NCBI GenBank assembly: GCA_030248225.1
Contig: JASANE010028070.1
Span: 1 to 64,000 of the forward strand
Source of the DNA: Trileptium ribeirensis
Lineage: Eukaryota > Nematoda > Enoplea > Enoplida > Thoracostomopsidae
Reading direction: 5' to 3'
Length of the DNA: 64,000 bases
Shown: piece by piece, positions 12,410 to 25,577 of the stretch
Numbering within the stretch: the first letter of the stretch is position 1
Layout: every line of letters begins with the position of its first letter
Notes under the pieces: generated by a model
Database searches by the model: none
What the model was told of the DNA's origin: nothing
What the model saw: only the letters and a program-made list of their open reading frames with translations
Program-made: the position numbers and the translations under genes

Positions 12410-12511
12410 CTTCGAACAAAAAGCAGTGTCTATCGCCGCGACAACACAATCAGACGCAACGGATCGTACGTGTACGAAGAATATCTTCCAACGGATGGCA
12501 TCTTCATTAAG
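12410..12511 (+). CDS. PPIP5K: PPIP5K exon 5 (ATP-grasp core)
   Basis: Residues 228-261, exactly 34 codons. SSVYRRDNTIRRNGSYVYEE and YLPTDGIFIK align with the family's [30 protein letters not shown]. Acceptor AATTTAG|CTTCGA keeps phase 0 from exon 4; the AAAAAGCAG a few bases on would break the frame. Donor ATTAAG|GTTAAT. IFIK replaces the usual TDVK. Confidence 0.9.
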
Positions 12512-14924
12512 GTTAATTTTCGTTTGATCTTTAATTATCGATTGGGGTCAAATGGGAAACATTTGCCTGCGGAATTCCGTTTTCGAGCCTCTGCTAATGA
12601 GCGCAGCTGCACTGCTCGTTGGTTCATTCTCAGCTTCAGTTTTGCTGCACTCTAGTCATTTCTGTTTTGAACACCTTTTATACGAAATGGTATGAACAGC
12701 GTTTAGACTTTGTACAGAGTGTGTTTGATCGGTTATTCCCAAGCATAATTCCAAAATGGCAAATTTAGATCTGCTGCATAATGCAATAGATGAAAACCAT
12801 CCAGGCTAATCTTATGCAGGTTGTTCCCACTGTGCAGAAGTGAAGTATTGTCCTGTCATTATTTTATACGAATGTTACGGCGTGTGCTATGCCGCATCTT
12901 GGCATTCATAACTCGGCCAACCTGTTTATTACGACCCCGAGTATCTGTTGTGTCGTAGATCGTTGATTTCTCAATTTAAACTTTGTGGGTAACACGTTTT
13001 GTCGTTAAGACTCAAACAGATCTTTGTGGGGAGGGATGCCTGCAGGCTTCAGTATAATACTTAGGCGTAGGTGTGGTCTAAAATATGCACAGCATAAGCT
13101 CTTAATAAACAGACAAGAAACAAACAAGCGGCTCATAAACAAACGACAAACGTGGATGACGCATCCAATTATCTCCGAGATAGTAAATACAAGATCCGAC
13201 GCAAATGAAATTGCAGCTTGACAAAGCAATTCAGATCTGTTACTATATATACGAACATATACTTACATGCCGAGGAATGCTAGGCCGAGATGAATTTATA
13301 CAGGCCCGATAAATTATACAAAGCGTCAGCAAGTGACGAAATCCCCCTAAGTAAAACATACGGCACAATGAGTAATCAACCACAAAACACGGCTAACACC
13401 ATGAAATACTCTGTATTCCCAGAAACGCAGCTAGATATAGTTATGCCAAAGTTCGTGGTTCTACGTTTCTATAAAATTGAGTCTGCTTAAGTATATTCTT
13501 ACAAAAAATACTTAAATCTAATTATTTTGCGGGGTTTGAAGCAATATGGCCATTTGCATGGTGGTTACTTTTTCATCGTAGGCTATCTTCAGCAGCTTAT
13601 TTCCATGGTAACTATTTTAATGCTTGAAAATAACACGCGTATTTTTTACATACCTCCTAATGATTGAGTGATAAGCTTGGATTGAACACAATAATGCCAA
13701 AACTATACGGATGTTGTCTGTCAAGGACCCGAAAAAATTAGCTACCAGCAACTTTCAACGTATTGATTACTTCAGTTTAATTATCGTAATTTGCAACAGG
13801 AATAAGTGATGAAACTATAATATGGTACTGGGACTTAACTTATTACTGATATTCGTTAAGGAATAAAAAATGACGTGTCGGTGCTCGACACCATGTCAGC
13901 TTCTATTTATGACTTCGAATCAGGTTCAGTATGTCAAAAAATATAAAACGGCTTACTTTTAGAATCTTTAACTAAAGCTCGAACCTTCGAGCGCCTGGTT
14001 TCACCCATTTGTATTAATTTATTATATGGATTTTAGTTAAAGGCACTACAAGTACCAGATAACTGTAACGTAACATAAAAATAAATTTAATATCAGCTCT
14101 GGGGTAAACGATACTTGTGTCATAAGAAAGGATCTGACATACGCTGAAATTTTAAACTAAATTTGTCACAAAATTGGAAAACCGCGTCCATAGGAAAAAT
14201 AATAAACATGGCACTAGATAAGTTCATCCGGGTGTCACAAATTAGAGATTTCAACTTAGCTGCAGTTTCATACAGGTGATACCGAAATTACTGAATCAAT
14301 CTGTTAACAGATTTCAATTTTTAATGATGATTCACCAGTTTTCGATCACGAACGGAAGCTGGTGCAGTCAAACGTTTGATCACGTACACGGAAAAACTAA
14401 GTAGGACTGTACTAAAAATAGCTCCAGCAAAATTTTTTAATCCGTTGACACACACTCTAGTTGCAAATAATATTATGGAGTTTACGTAACGCAAAATGCC
14501 GAAAAAAGGTGATTCAAAAGTAGAAATAACACGAGATGTGGATTTATATATTCTTGTGTACATCTAGATCGCTAGAACTCATAAATAGAAGCATTTTCAG
14601 CTATCATTGAAGCCGAACCGACCATCTTTTGCTGCGTTATGACGATTAAGATCTACATGTTAAATTATTTGCACTAACTATGTGATCTTAATTAAATGAT
14701 ACAAGCCCCTACAACCAGTAGAGTTGAGAATGCGAGCTATGTTTAACCGGAATTCAGTTTTGCTTAAGAAAGCCACCGTCCATATTTGAATCGGTAACTG
14801 CGAGCAAATACTAGCCTCGTGTTGTGAAGGAAACCGGTAATGATTAAAAATCTAGGGCTTGAACGAGAACACAACAGGTATATAATAAAGCTGTTCCTGG
14901 GTTCCTGGTAGTTGTTTATAACAG
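12512..14924 (+). other. PPIP5K: Intron 5 of PPIP5K
   Basis: 2413 bp of AT-rich sequence with several short chance ORFs on both strands. I recognise no element, RNA or exon in it. Confidence 0.7.
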
Positions 14925-15086
14925 GTGTATGCAATCGGTCCGTTCTACGCCCATGCTGAAGCTCGGAAGTCGCCCGGACTGGACGGAAACGTACTCCGCG
15001 ATGAATCTGGAAAAGAAGTTCGTTATCCGGTGATATTGTCGACAGCTGAAAAAATTATTGCTCAAAAGATTGTGAACCAATTTCAG
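14925..15086 (+). CDS. PPIP5K: PPIP5K exon 6 (substrate-binding loop)
   Basis: Residues 262-315, 54 codons, phase 0 at both ends. Carries [20 protein letters not shown] (262-281) and [10 protein letters not shown], among the best conserved segments of Vip1 kinases; the Arg and Lys of HAEARKSP (R275, K276) contact the inositol phosphate in known structures. Acceptor AACAG|GTGTAT, donor TTTCAG|GTATAT. Confidence 0.95.
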
Positions 15087-17387
15087 GTATATACCACCAA
15101 CTTTATATGCGAATTTCGGACGAACACAGGTGTAGAAAGCTTTTGCTGCAGAAGATTGCAATTAAATAAAAATTTGTATTGCTTCAATAAAAATTTATTC
15201 AATCTTCCTGAAGAAACATAAAATTAATGCAAAAATATTGCTTTCACGAAATATTTAAACATGTGAATTGTACTGGAAAATTAAAATAGTAGTTTTTGTT
15301 TTTAACAAAATGGAACTCTGAAAAATTATACTTTTCTGGTGCTGGGAATAGAGGCATCATGGATAACAGAATCAATATTGGAACAGTAAATGTGAGTTAT
15401 GTTAACACTCAGGGTCTAGAACGCCACGTACTACTCTTCACACATCTCCAGTATTATTCATAAACTGCAAGGTGGACCTCGCCATATCACAAAAAACAGG
15501 CTTAAACTTAGCTCTGTTTAATCAATAACTCAACAGTTTTGTCAGGTTCTACTACCTAGCTAACACAGTTTCTGATAAAAAGATAGAAAAAGGCAATTAA
15601 GCTAAGAAAAATAAATCAAATAACACTTAATATAAGGCCTTAAATTGCGACTGACGTAACGATCTATTGCTCAAACTTGGAATTGGGGCGACTCTGCAAA
15701 TTCACTGCCCAGCGGTTTGTGCGCGAGGCAGATCGGTGCGGTTTGTACTGTCTAATGGAGAAATCTTGAGGCACGCAGGTGTTCATTATCGTATTTTTAA
15801 GTCTGATCCCCGTTATCGACTGATTGTTGCAAAAATGAAATGAGATATTTTTAAATAAATAATGTTAAATCTGCAATGAATAGCTGAAGAGAGATATTGT
15901 AGTACCAGAGGAACCGGAGTTCTGCGTTGTATGAGTTAGTAAATCATTGGCCATATTAGCCTTGTGTTATGGCATAGTCTCAGTGCTTATAGCTTAGGCG
16001 TAATGGTCTCATTCTATGTATTGGCCGTAAAACCTACATAAATTGCGAATAAATGTCCTTGAAAACTAAATTCAAATAATGATGACGATCGTGGAAAGTT
16101 TTGGTTGTGTTTATTTACTACGCATGTGATCCCCCAGGGCTAACGCATTTTAACACCGTGAATTTTGCCGATACTTCACAAATCGTGGCGGCGAAAATTT
16201 TGTATCATCGCACACGGATTAATCTAAAATGTCCAGAAAATATGTCACACTAACTAGAAAGGTATTTGGAATATTGCAATTTTGTAAGTCTCGTGTTGCG
16301 TGCTTACACCAATAAAGATTTTTGGGCTTTTATCAGTTTAGAATAGAAATCAGCTGAAAACAACTAATGCGTACAGATCACCTCAGATAATTCTACATCC
16401 GTTTCTACTGCTTTTGTGTTTACTTTGCAGGCGGGGCAGGACAGGCCTGAATGTCTTACCCGCTTATACTCTGCTATTGCTGGGTCGCATCTTAACAGTG
16501 ACAATACCTATTTTTTTTATTTGTACAGGTACGCAATCTATATAATGAGATATGTGCTCTCAAATGCAGAAATTTCTACCAAATCGCAGCAAACAAAATT
16601 GTCACAGTAAAATTTGACATGATTTTGGTTCGCAAAGGATGTTTTAACTTTCCCAAGCTGCCTTATTTGTAAAAATACAGTCACGATAAGATAAGTAATA
16701 TAGCTAAAAATACTTGTACTGTAAAAAATTGAACTATATCATACATGCTCAAAGGCCGAGACCCCGGGGGAGTAGCCGGATTCCGGTGGGGGGATGTTTA
16801 GGCCTCCCAGGGATGGGCACGGGTGGTCGGGAAGGGGGTGGTTGTATGCGATTCGAACAGTCTCCTATGCGTTCAGCACCCGTGGCGCCTTTAAAGGAGT
16901 GGTCAGGCGGGTGTCTAGACCGTAGTCAGGGGAACTCCTCTACCCTCTATAAGCATGTATGAACTATATCTAACGAATCATTGCAAAATTGCATTTAAAA
17001 ACAGGGAAAAATTTAGGCTTTTGAACTAGTATTTCCAATACCGTAAAGCTCAGTATTGATATCGGAGTTTCTTGCAACCTCTAAAGGCATTTACGCTACT
17101 AACTTCGAAAACGTGACTAAATAGGTTCAGCTATATATTACTAGGTTAAAGAGGAGGCCAGTAAATTTTACAATTATTTTAGCTTGGAACAGGTTTTTAT
17201 AAAAAAGGTCTCGACAAAGCGCTGTTTGCGAAATTTGAAATAAACAATCCTAGTCCAGGTTCTTTTTCTCATCCCTGATGAAAATTATATCTTTAACACT
17301 GAGTGAATCCAACGTTCAAAGAAACATAGTAAGGTATTTACATTACGCAAACCCAACTACGGTAATCATGAACATCATGCATTTTAG
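15087..17387 (+). other. PPIP5K: Intron 6 of PPIP5K
   Basis: 2301 bp. Contains a GC-rich family E-type repeat at 16740-16961; nothing else recognised. Confidence 0.7.
16740..16961 (+). repeat. Family E-type repeat, GC-rich form
   Basis: Bounded by CATACATGCTC and AGCATGTATG (inverted pair). GC-rich throughout, lacking the T-rich core. Contains GATTCGAACAGTC, which resembles a tRNA B-box, so a tRNA-derived origin is possible but not shown. Confidence 0.6.
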
Positions 17388-17574
17388 CAGTTTGTTTGCG
17401 GGTTCGACATCCTTCGTTCTAACGGCCGCTCCTACGTATGTGATGTCAATGGGTTCTCGTTGGTCAAAAACTCGTCTCGCTTCTACGAAGACGCCGCCAA
17501 CATTATCGGGAACAAAATTATGCGCCAGCTTGCGCCGACGCTTCATATACCTTGGACTCCAAGATTTCAAATAG
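17388..17574 (+). CDS. PPIP5K: PPIP5K exon 7 (metal-binding DVNG motif)
   Basis: Residues 316-377 plus one base of codon 378. [20 protein letters not shown] then NGFSLVKNS match the family's [29 protein letters not shown]334 and N336 correspond to the metal-holding Asp and Asn of the ATP-grasp active site. One change is visible: FSF to FSL. Ends [14 protein letters not shown]. Acceptor ATTTTAG|CAG is chosen over the CAG 3 bases on because the extra Gln aligns. Donor ATAG|GTATTA. Confidence 0.93.
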
Positions 17575-18326
17575 GTATTAACGCCAATGGTTTTTCAGTG
17601 AATCCGTAAATTTCACAATTATCGGATGTCCATACTTGTTAATGCAGTCAAATTCGTTCAACTTTGATGCTTGTCTGTTTTCTTACAGAAATTGCACCAA
17701 CGTTAATAAAAGTTGGTCTCCTTCCTTGCTGAAAAAAGCCATACAGACTGCACAAAGATGCTCCATACAGTATTTTTGTAAGATTCTGTTTATATTCGCA
17801 ATATTAAGGAAAGCTCAGTCCATGTTTTTCTAACCTATTGAGATTACATCAAAATTTCTAAAATTTGAGTAATCGTGCGATCAAACACGCATTTGCCAAG
17901 AATTATGTACTACATCGTTCTCTACCACAGGTATAATTGGCAAATGATTAAATAAATCGTGAAGCGGTATTCAGTTAAAATCTACGAAAATTACAATTTC
18001 AATACATCATTTTAAACCCAACCGCTGAATTAAGAATGGTTTATTAAAGTGCCACCGGATTAAAATGCCCTAGTTATCTTTTGAAAAGCATCTAGTCCAA
18101 CTACGAATCTATAAAATACAATATTTTCTTACAGCCACTGAAGCAGAGGGTGCATCAGTACCAGGATATTACTGCATATATGAAATAAACGACGTTTAGG
18201 TGAAACTCGGGTGCTTATACGATTTAGTTTCACGCTTACCCAGAACTGCACAATTCATTATAAACTAGTAAGAATTTTATGTCGATGTTTTTCGAACATT
18301 TTTACAATTATGCGAGCATCTTGCAG
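17575..18326 (+). other. PPIP5K: Intron 7 of PPIP5K
   Basis: 752 bp, AT-rich, no element recognised. Confidence 0.7.
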
Positions 18327-18450
18327 ATGATTTGCCGATTGCTCAAACAACAACGGGTAAAATGATGGAATTACGATGTGTCCTAGCCGTGATGCGCCAC
18401 GGTGACCGAACGCCGAAACAGAAAATGAAAATGCTCGTTCGACATCACAA
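18327..18450 (+). CDS. PPIP5K: PPIP5K exon 8 (RHGDRTP phosphatase motif)
   Basis: Completes codon 378 (GAT), then residues 379-418 plus two bases of 419. [20 protein letters not shown] and QKMKM mark the start of the histidine acid phosphatase domain; H402 in RHGDRTP is the residue expected to form the phospho-enzyme. The whole signature is intact, so phosphatase activity is plausible. Acceptor CTTGCAG|AT, donor CACAA|GTAACA. Confidence 0.95.
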
Positions 18451-18883
18451 GTAACATTTATGATTGTTTACAGGTTTCTCGCAGCAGAAGCATATTCTCA
18501 CGCGAAAAATTTGTAAAACAAAGCCAAACTGAAAACATTGCTGTATTCGTAGCTAATTGCATATTCAGCAACTATTGAAACATAAGTCAGCCATCAGCCG
18601 TAAATTTTTTTCATTCAGGCTCGGTTAATATTAAGCGACGTAAACTTATATCGCTAGAAGATGGAAAAGCGCGGTGTGATGATTGAAATGTGAAATAATT
18701 GGGTCATTGGTGGAATTTAAATGGTTTATTGAGTGAATTTAAATAAGGATCCGCCATAAAATGAAATAAGCACATAGTTGTTTAAATAGAGCGGACCTAA
18801 ATTTGGAACAGTTTTTATTCAGTTATTTTAGATAAATTCAACTACGTCAGCTATTAAAAGTGGACCTGAAGGGAAAACATTTA

Positions 18884-19040
18884 AATTAATACTAGAAACT
18901 AATTCAAGCTATAACCATATCCATACAAACTTATGAGAAGTAGGGGGTTACCAGGCCCCTGCCCCCTCTCTCCTGACGCGAAAACATATAAATCAATACC
19001 AGAAACAGATTCAAGCTATAACCATATCCATACATGCTAA
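18884..19040. repeat. Direct repeat of about 50 bp
   Basis: AATTCAAGCTATAACCATAT with CCATACA (around 18900-18930) is repeated as GATTCAAGCTATAACCATAT with CCATACA (around 19007-19035), about 107 bp apart, with a short GC-rich stretch between. The second copy runs into the GC-rich element at 19029, so the repeat may be linked to its insertion. Confidence 0.6.
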
Positions 19041-19228
19041 CGGGGGGATAGGGAGGTGATCCACCTAAAGGAACCACCACCCTGCCCCCCTCCCCGCGGC
19101 TCTCCCCTCCCCCTCATACGTCATCGGGCCCTCCTAGATACGCCGCAGGTGCCGAATACGCACTCCGTCACCACCTGCCAACACTCCCTGGTTACCCCTC
19201 TTGGACAACGGAGCTTAGTCCATGTATG
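19029..19228. repeat. Family E-type repeat, GC-rich form
   Basis: Bounded by CATACATGCT and CATGTATG. Interior is C-rich (CCTGCCCCCCTCCCCGCGG). No T-rich core and no coding. Confidence 0.55.
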
Positions 19229-20881
19229 ACCGTATCTATGCACATGCCTTAGCTTTACGTTTAGCTTAGTTTATATATTACCCAATTGTAATTGGTTTAC
19301 TGCGACCTCAATGGTATAGAATTTGAATAATCTCCACCACGACTCATTATAGGGAGCCGAGCGTTGTTTTAACTAAAATACTGGAAACGCTCTGAAAAAT
19401 ATCCATATTCCAGGTCCACTTTCAGCCTTCGTGTAAATATCATAATAACGAGAACAATGTGTTCCAAGCTTGCAAGCAAAATTGCGAAATTCTCCCTTAG
19501 ATTTCTCAAATATTAGTATCACTGGTGATTGTGGCAGTAACTGGTACAATTATTTAAATTCATGCTCACAGACAGAGGTATTGTTTCAGTTTATTAACAC
19601 CGTAAAATATATAGTAGAGACAACTTCAATGTTTATTTTTTAGGCTTAGCAGCAATATTACATTCCGTTCAACAGTTAAAAAAACACAGAAAAGTTTCTA
19701 ACACTTGACACGTCAACACCACTCACGTTTTTAATAAATGATTCCGCAACGCTACAAAATAAGAACGCTAATTAATACAGTACTGTTCAGTTTTTACTAA
19801 GTTAGAATACTCGTCTGAAATTTCACATTCCCGTTATGCCGAAACTGTTTCACCAATATAAAAAGCCATATTGTATAGTTCTTAAATTATTATGAGGTGT
19901 GGAGATAGCACGCAAATATCGATTAGATTACTCACGTTTTCTTTGGCTGCCTTGCATGGCTCCCATCTTCGTCCCGATATTTAAATCGACAACTCACAGG
20001 TGTCATTAATGGCATCATATACATAGGATACATATATGTATTCCCCCCAAAACCAATATAAGCAGTCCATCGATCTATTCAAATTGTCTTTCGGAGTATT
20101 GAGTTGTTTCGGTCGGGGCCACGGATATAAAAATCGGTGTGTGCTGAAAAGCACTAGAAAACATACCTGTCCGGTTCGATCTTTGAATCTGACATGTCGG
20201 CATGAAAGAAGTCGCCAGTCGCCACTTAACTACAAAAGCATATGGCTCTAAACGATTGTCAGAGTTTACTGAATATATAAAATCCATGGACCCGTATCAT
20301 CTGATTTAAATCTTGTTGGTGAAAACAAATGTCACGATCGTGTGTCGACCCAAAAACAACCTTTATACGAACTCACATAGCGATTCCTCATATATACCAA
20401 ACATTATATATACACAATCTCTAATTATGTTTTCTGATCGCATTTATTTCGAGAAAAATAGCTGTAGAGAACGATAAATTTTAAATCACTTTCAATCAAT
20501 TTTCATTCACCATCTGGGTTCAGTTTATGTGCAAAATTTATCATGGGTTCTTGGTAAAAAATAATGGTCCAAGTGATAGCTAGCGCCGTTGTTGAGAATA
20601 AACGGAATTATTGCTTAGCTACTGGTGCTGTATTGTATAATTTAAAAATAGTTACGACAATTATTTGCGAAATCACAAATCAAGCGAAAAATACACGTAT
20701 TTATAGGCTAATTATATATTGCTGGCCACTTTTATAGCCATCATAGGCAACCGGCACGTTTCTGTGCTCTTCGTGTTCCAAGATGAAATATCTTCAAATT
20801 GAAAGTATTATTAATTGCTAAAAAATTTAGAACGGTGTAATATATAATGGACATATACAGTAACTTTTTCACTTGTTCTAG

Positions 20882-21015
20882 GTTTTTCGACTTATTCGAG
20901 CGAAATGAGGGATACAAGAAAGGCAAACTCACTTTGAAACGTCCGAATCTGCTACAAGAAGTGCTGGATATTTCGAGAGAACAGCTAGCGATTATCGAAA
21001 AACATACTGCAGCTA
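20882..21015 (+). CDS. PPIP5K: PPIP5K exon 9 (phosphatase domain)
   Basis: Completes codon 419 (AAG) and encodes residues 420-463 plus one base of 464. [20 protein letters not shown] and [13 protein letters not shown] match the family's FFxLFExxxGYKxGKLKLKxPxQLQEVLDIARxLL. Acceptor TTCTAG|G, donor GCTA|GTAAGT, a strong site. Confidence 0.94.
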
Positions 21016-24000
21016 GTAAGTTAACTGTTTCAGAGACATTTCGAGATAGATTTTATCAGCCTTGAACAGATAATTTTTGTTGTTGCATTGTAAACCCAAC
21101 CATAAATCCTGTATTTCTCCATTTCACCTTGGAGTTGATTAAGGATGCCGATTGCGCCTTCAACCGTGTTAGCTTGATTCCCCCGTCAATCAATGATATC
21201 GTTACGAATGTCCCCATCGATACCTATTGAACGCATTGCGTTCAGCACTAGGTATCTCTCAACCAATGTTTATTAGTATTTGGAATAACCGTGAATAAGA
21301 TTATTAAAGCGAAAACAACCGTGATACCTATGAGCACCAATTTGAAAAACTATATGCATAAATCATATGTGTTATATGTGCAAGTTTTGTCCACGCACAT
21401 CCAGGGTATTTCCATCAATGATATGTTGTGTGCAGTACACCACCAAAATGTTTTAAATAATTTTATATGGTGTCCAAGATATTACCAGCATTTCGGCTTG
21501 ATGTCATAAATACAGGCAAATAGAATTCAGTAACGTGGCAGTCCCGGAATTTATTTTTATTATTTTTGTTTTTCGCGTTATAAACATGCCATGGAGCTAC
21601 AGATTTACCCAAACATCCGTAGCAATGATGATGGTAGGTTGCGCGAAAAGCTACGAAACTGAATATATATAAAGTGTGAAATTTTACTATACTAATAAGT
21701 CGCAAGGCGAGGAGAAACGGAGCGAGTGTACCTACTCTGCAGTGTTGACAATTTCGTTGTTCCAAATTCAGCTCCTTGAAAGGCTCTAAATTGAACGACA
21801 AATCTGCGGTATTTTAGTTATATATCAAAAACAAAGAACTCTTTATTTCTCCTAACACGCAAACAGATGAAAATATTTAAAATTAATAAATCAGATATTT
21901 AAAGTAAGATTTTAATTTGAAGGGTGATTATTACGTTATAGGACCCACCATTACCTTATTTGATGCACACTACACAAATACAATTATTGCCTTTGAGCTA
22001 TTCAGCAGCAACGAAAACCTATAGAGCCAATCTAATTACATACATACATCTATATTGAAAAAGTCATAAAATTTGGCTATTTTTGGTGCCACAATTTACC
22101 AGATTTTCCTCATGTGCCGTCTCACACGGCTATTAGCCCATCCACGCCGTGGTTAAAGCAATTCAACCAACGTGTTTACAGAGTTAAATAACCTTTTAGT
22201 CCTATCCTTGACCCCAACAAGCAAAAATCTTCCTTTATAAAAATTTCGAAAATTTTAGTTTTGGAGGTATTTTCAACCTAGGTATTTAGCTCGAAAATGG
22301 CTCCACTAAGAAAAATGCCTATTAGCAAAGTTGTAACTCTCGATGCATTTTTCATTGCTGGCAAGATTTATAGCCTAAATTGTTGGGTGACCTCAAATGG
22401 TCAAAATCAAAAAGGCTCCAACTCATATCAGTTTTGAGAAAATTTAGGGAGGAAATTATGTGACCAGCGCAAATACAAATCTATTTGCATAACTACATTT
22501 ATTACGCGTCGAATAATTATTTTGTGAAAATCCATCAATTTGGAGGAGAAGAGTTGTGCGAGGAACACAGAGAAAAAAGAATAATATTTTCAATCAAACG
22601 CTATTTCAAGAAACTCCGGTCGCTGCGCCTGCTCCAGCTCAATTTCCTGGTCTTTTTAACCCTACCTCTCATGCGAGGGTGAAACAGAGCGAACGTGATT
22701 TCATTTATAAGTTGTGATTTTGTGTAAACACTTGCAACATGCTGCGTTTGATGCATATAACACACTAAAATCTCTGGAACACTGATTCATTTGAAGAACA
22801 TAAATCCTCGTCGACCCTAAGCCAATCGAAGACCACTCAAAACACATGAAGTATTCGTGCTGGTCTAAAGACAAGAAAATCATTGTATTCAGCATAACGA
22901 AAAATCTCTGTATTGACTATTCTTGATGCCCTGTATCAAAGTACTGAAGAAAGACTACATTCTAGTAATCGGGTTCAATGACCATAAACCAAAAGAAATC
23001 CTATGAAGATGCATGAAATATTCGTTTTGGACTGTTGGAGTCCACACCTTAATATAGTTGTATATAATCGGATTTTTTGTTCTAATTTTCAATTTTAAGA
23101 TATGTTTGCTTTATACAGTTTCAAACAAGTTATGTTCTACAAAACATGCATTTATGCTGTTATTGTCTGAAATTTCATAAGTTACGTGTAACAAATAATG
23201 CAATTGTTAAATGTAAATTCATACACAGGATATGTAAATAATCAATGAAATATTGTTTTAGTGCATATTAGTCGAAATTTATCGTATTTAGCACTGTCGC
23301 AATGTTTGTAATTATTTTCAATTTTAGAATATGTTTGCTTTACACAGCTTCAAGCAAGCTATGTTCTACAAAACATGCATTTATGCTTGAAATTTCATAC
23401 AGATTGTATGCACTAAATATGCATTTCCACTTGCAATTTTATTCAAATCATGTTTAACTTATCTTACTTATTCTGTATGTAATTTCACACACAGTTGTAT
23501 GTAACAAATGATGCAATTCTTATGTGCAAATTCATACACAGGATATGTAAATAATCATACAAATATTGTTTTAGCGTTTATATATAATCGGAATTTTTGT
23601 ACTAATTTTCAACTTATTTTAAGATATGTTTGCTTTATACAGGTTAAAGCAAGCTATGTTGCACAATACATACATCTATGTCTGGAAATTTTCAAGTTAT
23701 GTGTAACAAATGATGCAATTCCTATATGCAAATTCATACACAGTATATGTAAATAATCATACAAATATTCTGTGATACAGTTCGTACAGATTATATCAAT
23801 AAATCATACAATGATTGTGCTGAATTACATACGACATATGTTGACATAGTCTCCTACATTGATGTACTGATTGGGACACAACTTATATAATATTTGTACG
23901 CCATAAATTGCCGTATTTGTGTCAATTTCTATACAATGTGTAGCTACGTAATATCACACAATACCAGTACGAAATTACCATTACAAAAATTTGCGAGAGT

Positions 24001-24482
24001 ATATTCCCAACTACCGTTGGATCTTTAGTGCACTAAATTCAGGAAAAAATACGCATTTTTATATCAGACCTAATAAAAACAAGCTTTACAGAAAATAAGC
24101 ATAACCTACTAATGCTACTTTGCAGCAAAGATCTTGTTACCTAATTGCTGCTTTTACAACTTTTGGTTATGTCCAAACTGAATTTGCGACGCAGACAGTC
24201 CATTTCTGCTCGTTTCTGCATTATAATGTTGTGACGACTAGTATAATGGCGGTTTGTTACAGAGATAAGCATGAGGATAGTGCTTCCGATTTTTCTTTTC
24301 TGATTTTCCTTTTTGTTTCTCTTTTTCATTCATTAAGGTCCCAGAATTTTCACGGCAGTGGGAAATGTGCCGACCTAGACGCTTAGTATTTACAAATTCT
24401 TTTACAATGTTTCATAATCTGTTGTATATTAATACACAATCAGTTTTTTTCAAAACAGGACATTTTTGATTACTATTCTAAG
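21016..24482 (+). other. PPIP5K: Intron 9 of PPIP5K
   Basis: 3467 bp. Contains a set of tandem-like AT-rich repeats (about 23055-23790). A 112-codon minus-strand frame (21463-21801) has no recognisable domain. Otherwise nothing recognised. Confidence 0.65.
23055..23790. repeat. Diverged AT-rich tandem repeat, 3 or more units
   Basis: A unit beginning TTTTAAGATATGTTTGCTTT occurs at about 23090, 23322 (TTTTAGAATATGTTTGCTTT) and 23618. Each is followed by an ACAG, an AAGCAAGCTATGTT-like stretch, ACATGCAT or ACATACAT, GTAACAAATGATGCAATT and ACACAGGATATGTAAATAAT. Unit length varies from about 230 to 300 bp. No coding. Confidence 0.7.
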
Positions 24483-24609
24483 TTTCAAAACAAGGCGGGA
24501 ACGGAGCTTGTTATGATCCCGAGTTGGAAGAGCTCGTTAAGTCAAGTGACGGCGGTGACATTGAAGATCTTCAAGCTAAACTGATGCAAGTCAAAGACGT
24601 ACTTGAAAT
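24483..24609 (+). CDS. PPIP5K: PPIP5K exon 10 (phosphatase domain linker)
   Basis: Completes codon 464 (ATT) and encodes residues 465-505 plus two bases of 506. The first part (SKQGGNGACYDPELEELVKS) is specific to this gene. The second, DIEDLQAKLMQVKDVLE, aligns with the family's IEExxxKLEQLKxVLEMYG. The acceptor TTCTAAG|TT is weak but is the only one that keeps the frame without a stop. Donor GAAAT|GTAAGC. Confidence 0.85.
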
Positions 24610-25272
24610 GTAAGCTTTCGAGGCAGCTGTTGTTCCATGCGACAGCAAGTTGTTCTATTAGTTGTGACTGTGTGAGTGTAAATGACGATGTAGTTCATAT
24701 TTGGCTTGTTGTATTTCGCTTTTATCTTCATTCAGTGTTCGGCGACGGATGAAAGTTTCTGCAACCTGCAAACATTTAACAATTTGATGTTGATGATTAG
24801 TTTAGGTGTAGGTCCTAGGTTGTCTTGAATTTATTTAATATGTGATTTCAAATTAGCAATTATATATTGAAACCTTTCATTTTGTAAAACCCGTTGGTTT
24901 TACTTCAGTTGACGGACATCCAGAGAACAACAAATTATTTATTAACAAGAAAACATAATGAAGCATAAGAAACATTATTAACCACGTCTGACTAACCGCG
25001 ATGGCAGAATGGGCATCTGAAATGCAAAACCCCAAACGGTCTTACTTATATAGGCAAGATCAATAGTTATGCAAATACTACCGTCCAACTGGTTCCTGTG
25101 ATTTGGAACCAGTTTAACTGTTATTATTTTATTCAAAAACATTATTCATTGCTGAAAGTAGCTTCCTAATGAAACAGGTTATGGGATACTATTGTTCCGC
25201 TTGTTTGTTTAAATGATGCAGATTTTTACGTTACTTGATCTTTATTTATCACATGGATAAGTTTCTGTTCAG
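24610..25272 (+). other. PPIP5K: Intron 10 of PPIP5K
   Basis: 663 bp, AT-rich, no element recognised. Confidence 0.7.
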
Positions 25273-25577
25273 GTATGGCAGCTTCTCTGGAATTAACCGC
25301 AAAATCCAATTCAAATACATCGCCGAATCCAGTACAGATTCGAGTGAAACGAACAAAAAACGGACATTAAGCATCAACAAGTCGGGAGACTCAGGCAATG
25401 CCGATGTCATGCTCGAGCAACGTGCGCGCAAGTTAACGGAAGAGGAGCGCGGAATAAGTAAACAACGCAGAGGACCATGGCTGCTTTTAATATTGAAATG
25501 GGGTGGTGAGCTAACGCCGGCTGGCACGATGCAAGCCCAACAACTTGGTGAATCTTTTCGAGAATTGTACCCAGGAA
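25273..25577 (+). CDS. PPIP5K: PPIP5K exon 11 (phosphatase domain)
   Basis: Completes codon 506 (ATG) and encodes residues 507-607 plus one base of 608; the longest exon. YGSFSGINRKIQFKY matches the family's YGHFSGINRKVQLxY, and [20 protein letters not shown] matches [20 protein letters not shown]. Between them lies a variable basic and serine-rich loop, also variable in relatives. Ends SFRELYPG. Acceptor GTTCAG|G, donor GGAA|GTAAGT. Confidence 0.95.

Larger units (their letters stand above)
18451..20881 (+). other. PPIP5K: Intron 8 of PPIP5K
   Basis: 2431 bp. Contains a close direct repeat (18884-19040) and a GC-rich element (19029-19228), listed separately. The remainder is AT-rich with no recognised feature. 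Confidence 0.7.

Noticed and set aside
21463..21801. 112-codon minus-strand ORF in intron 9
   Set aside because: No recognisable domain and composition like translated AT-rich DNA.
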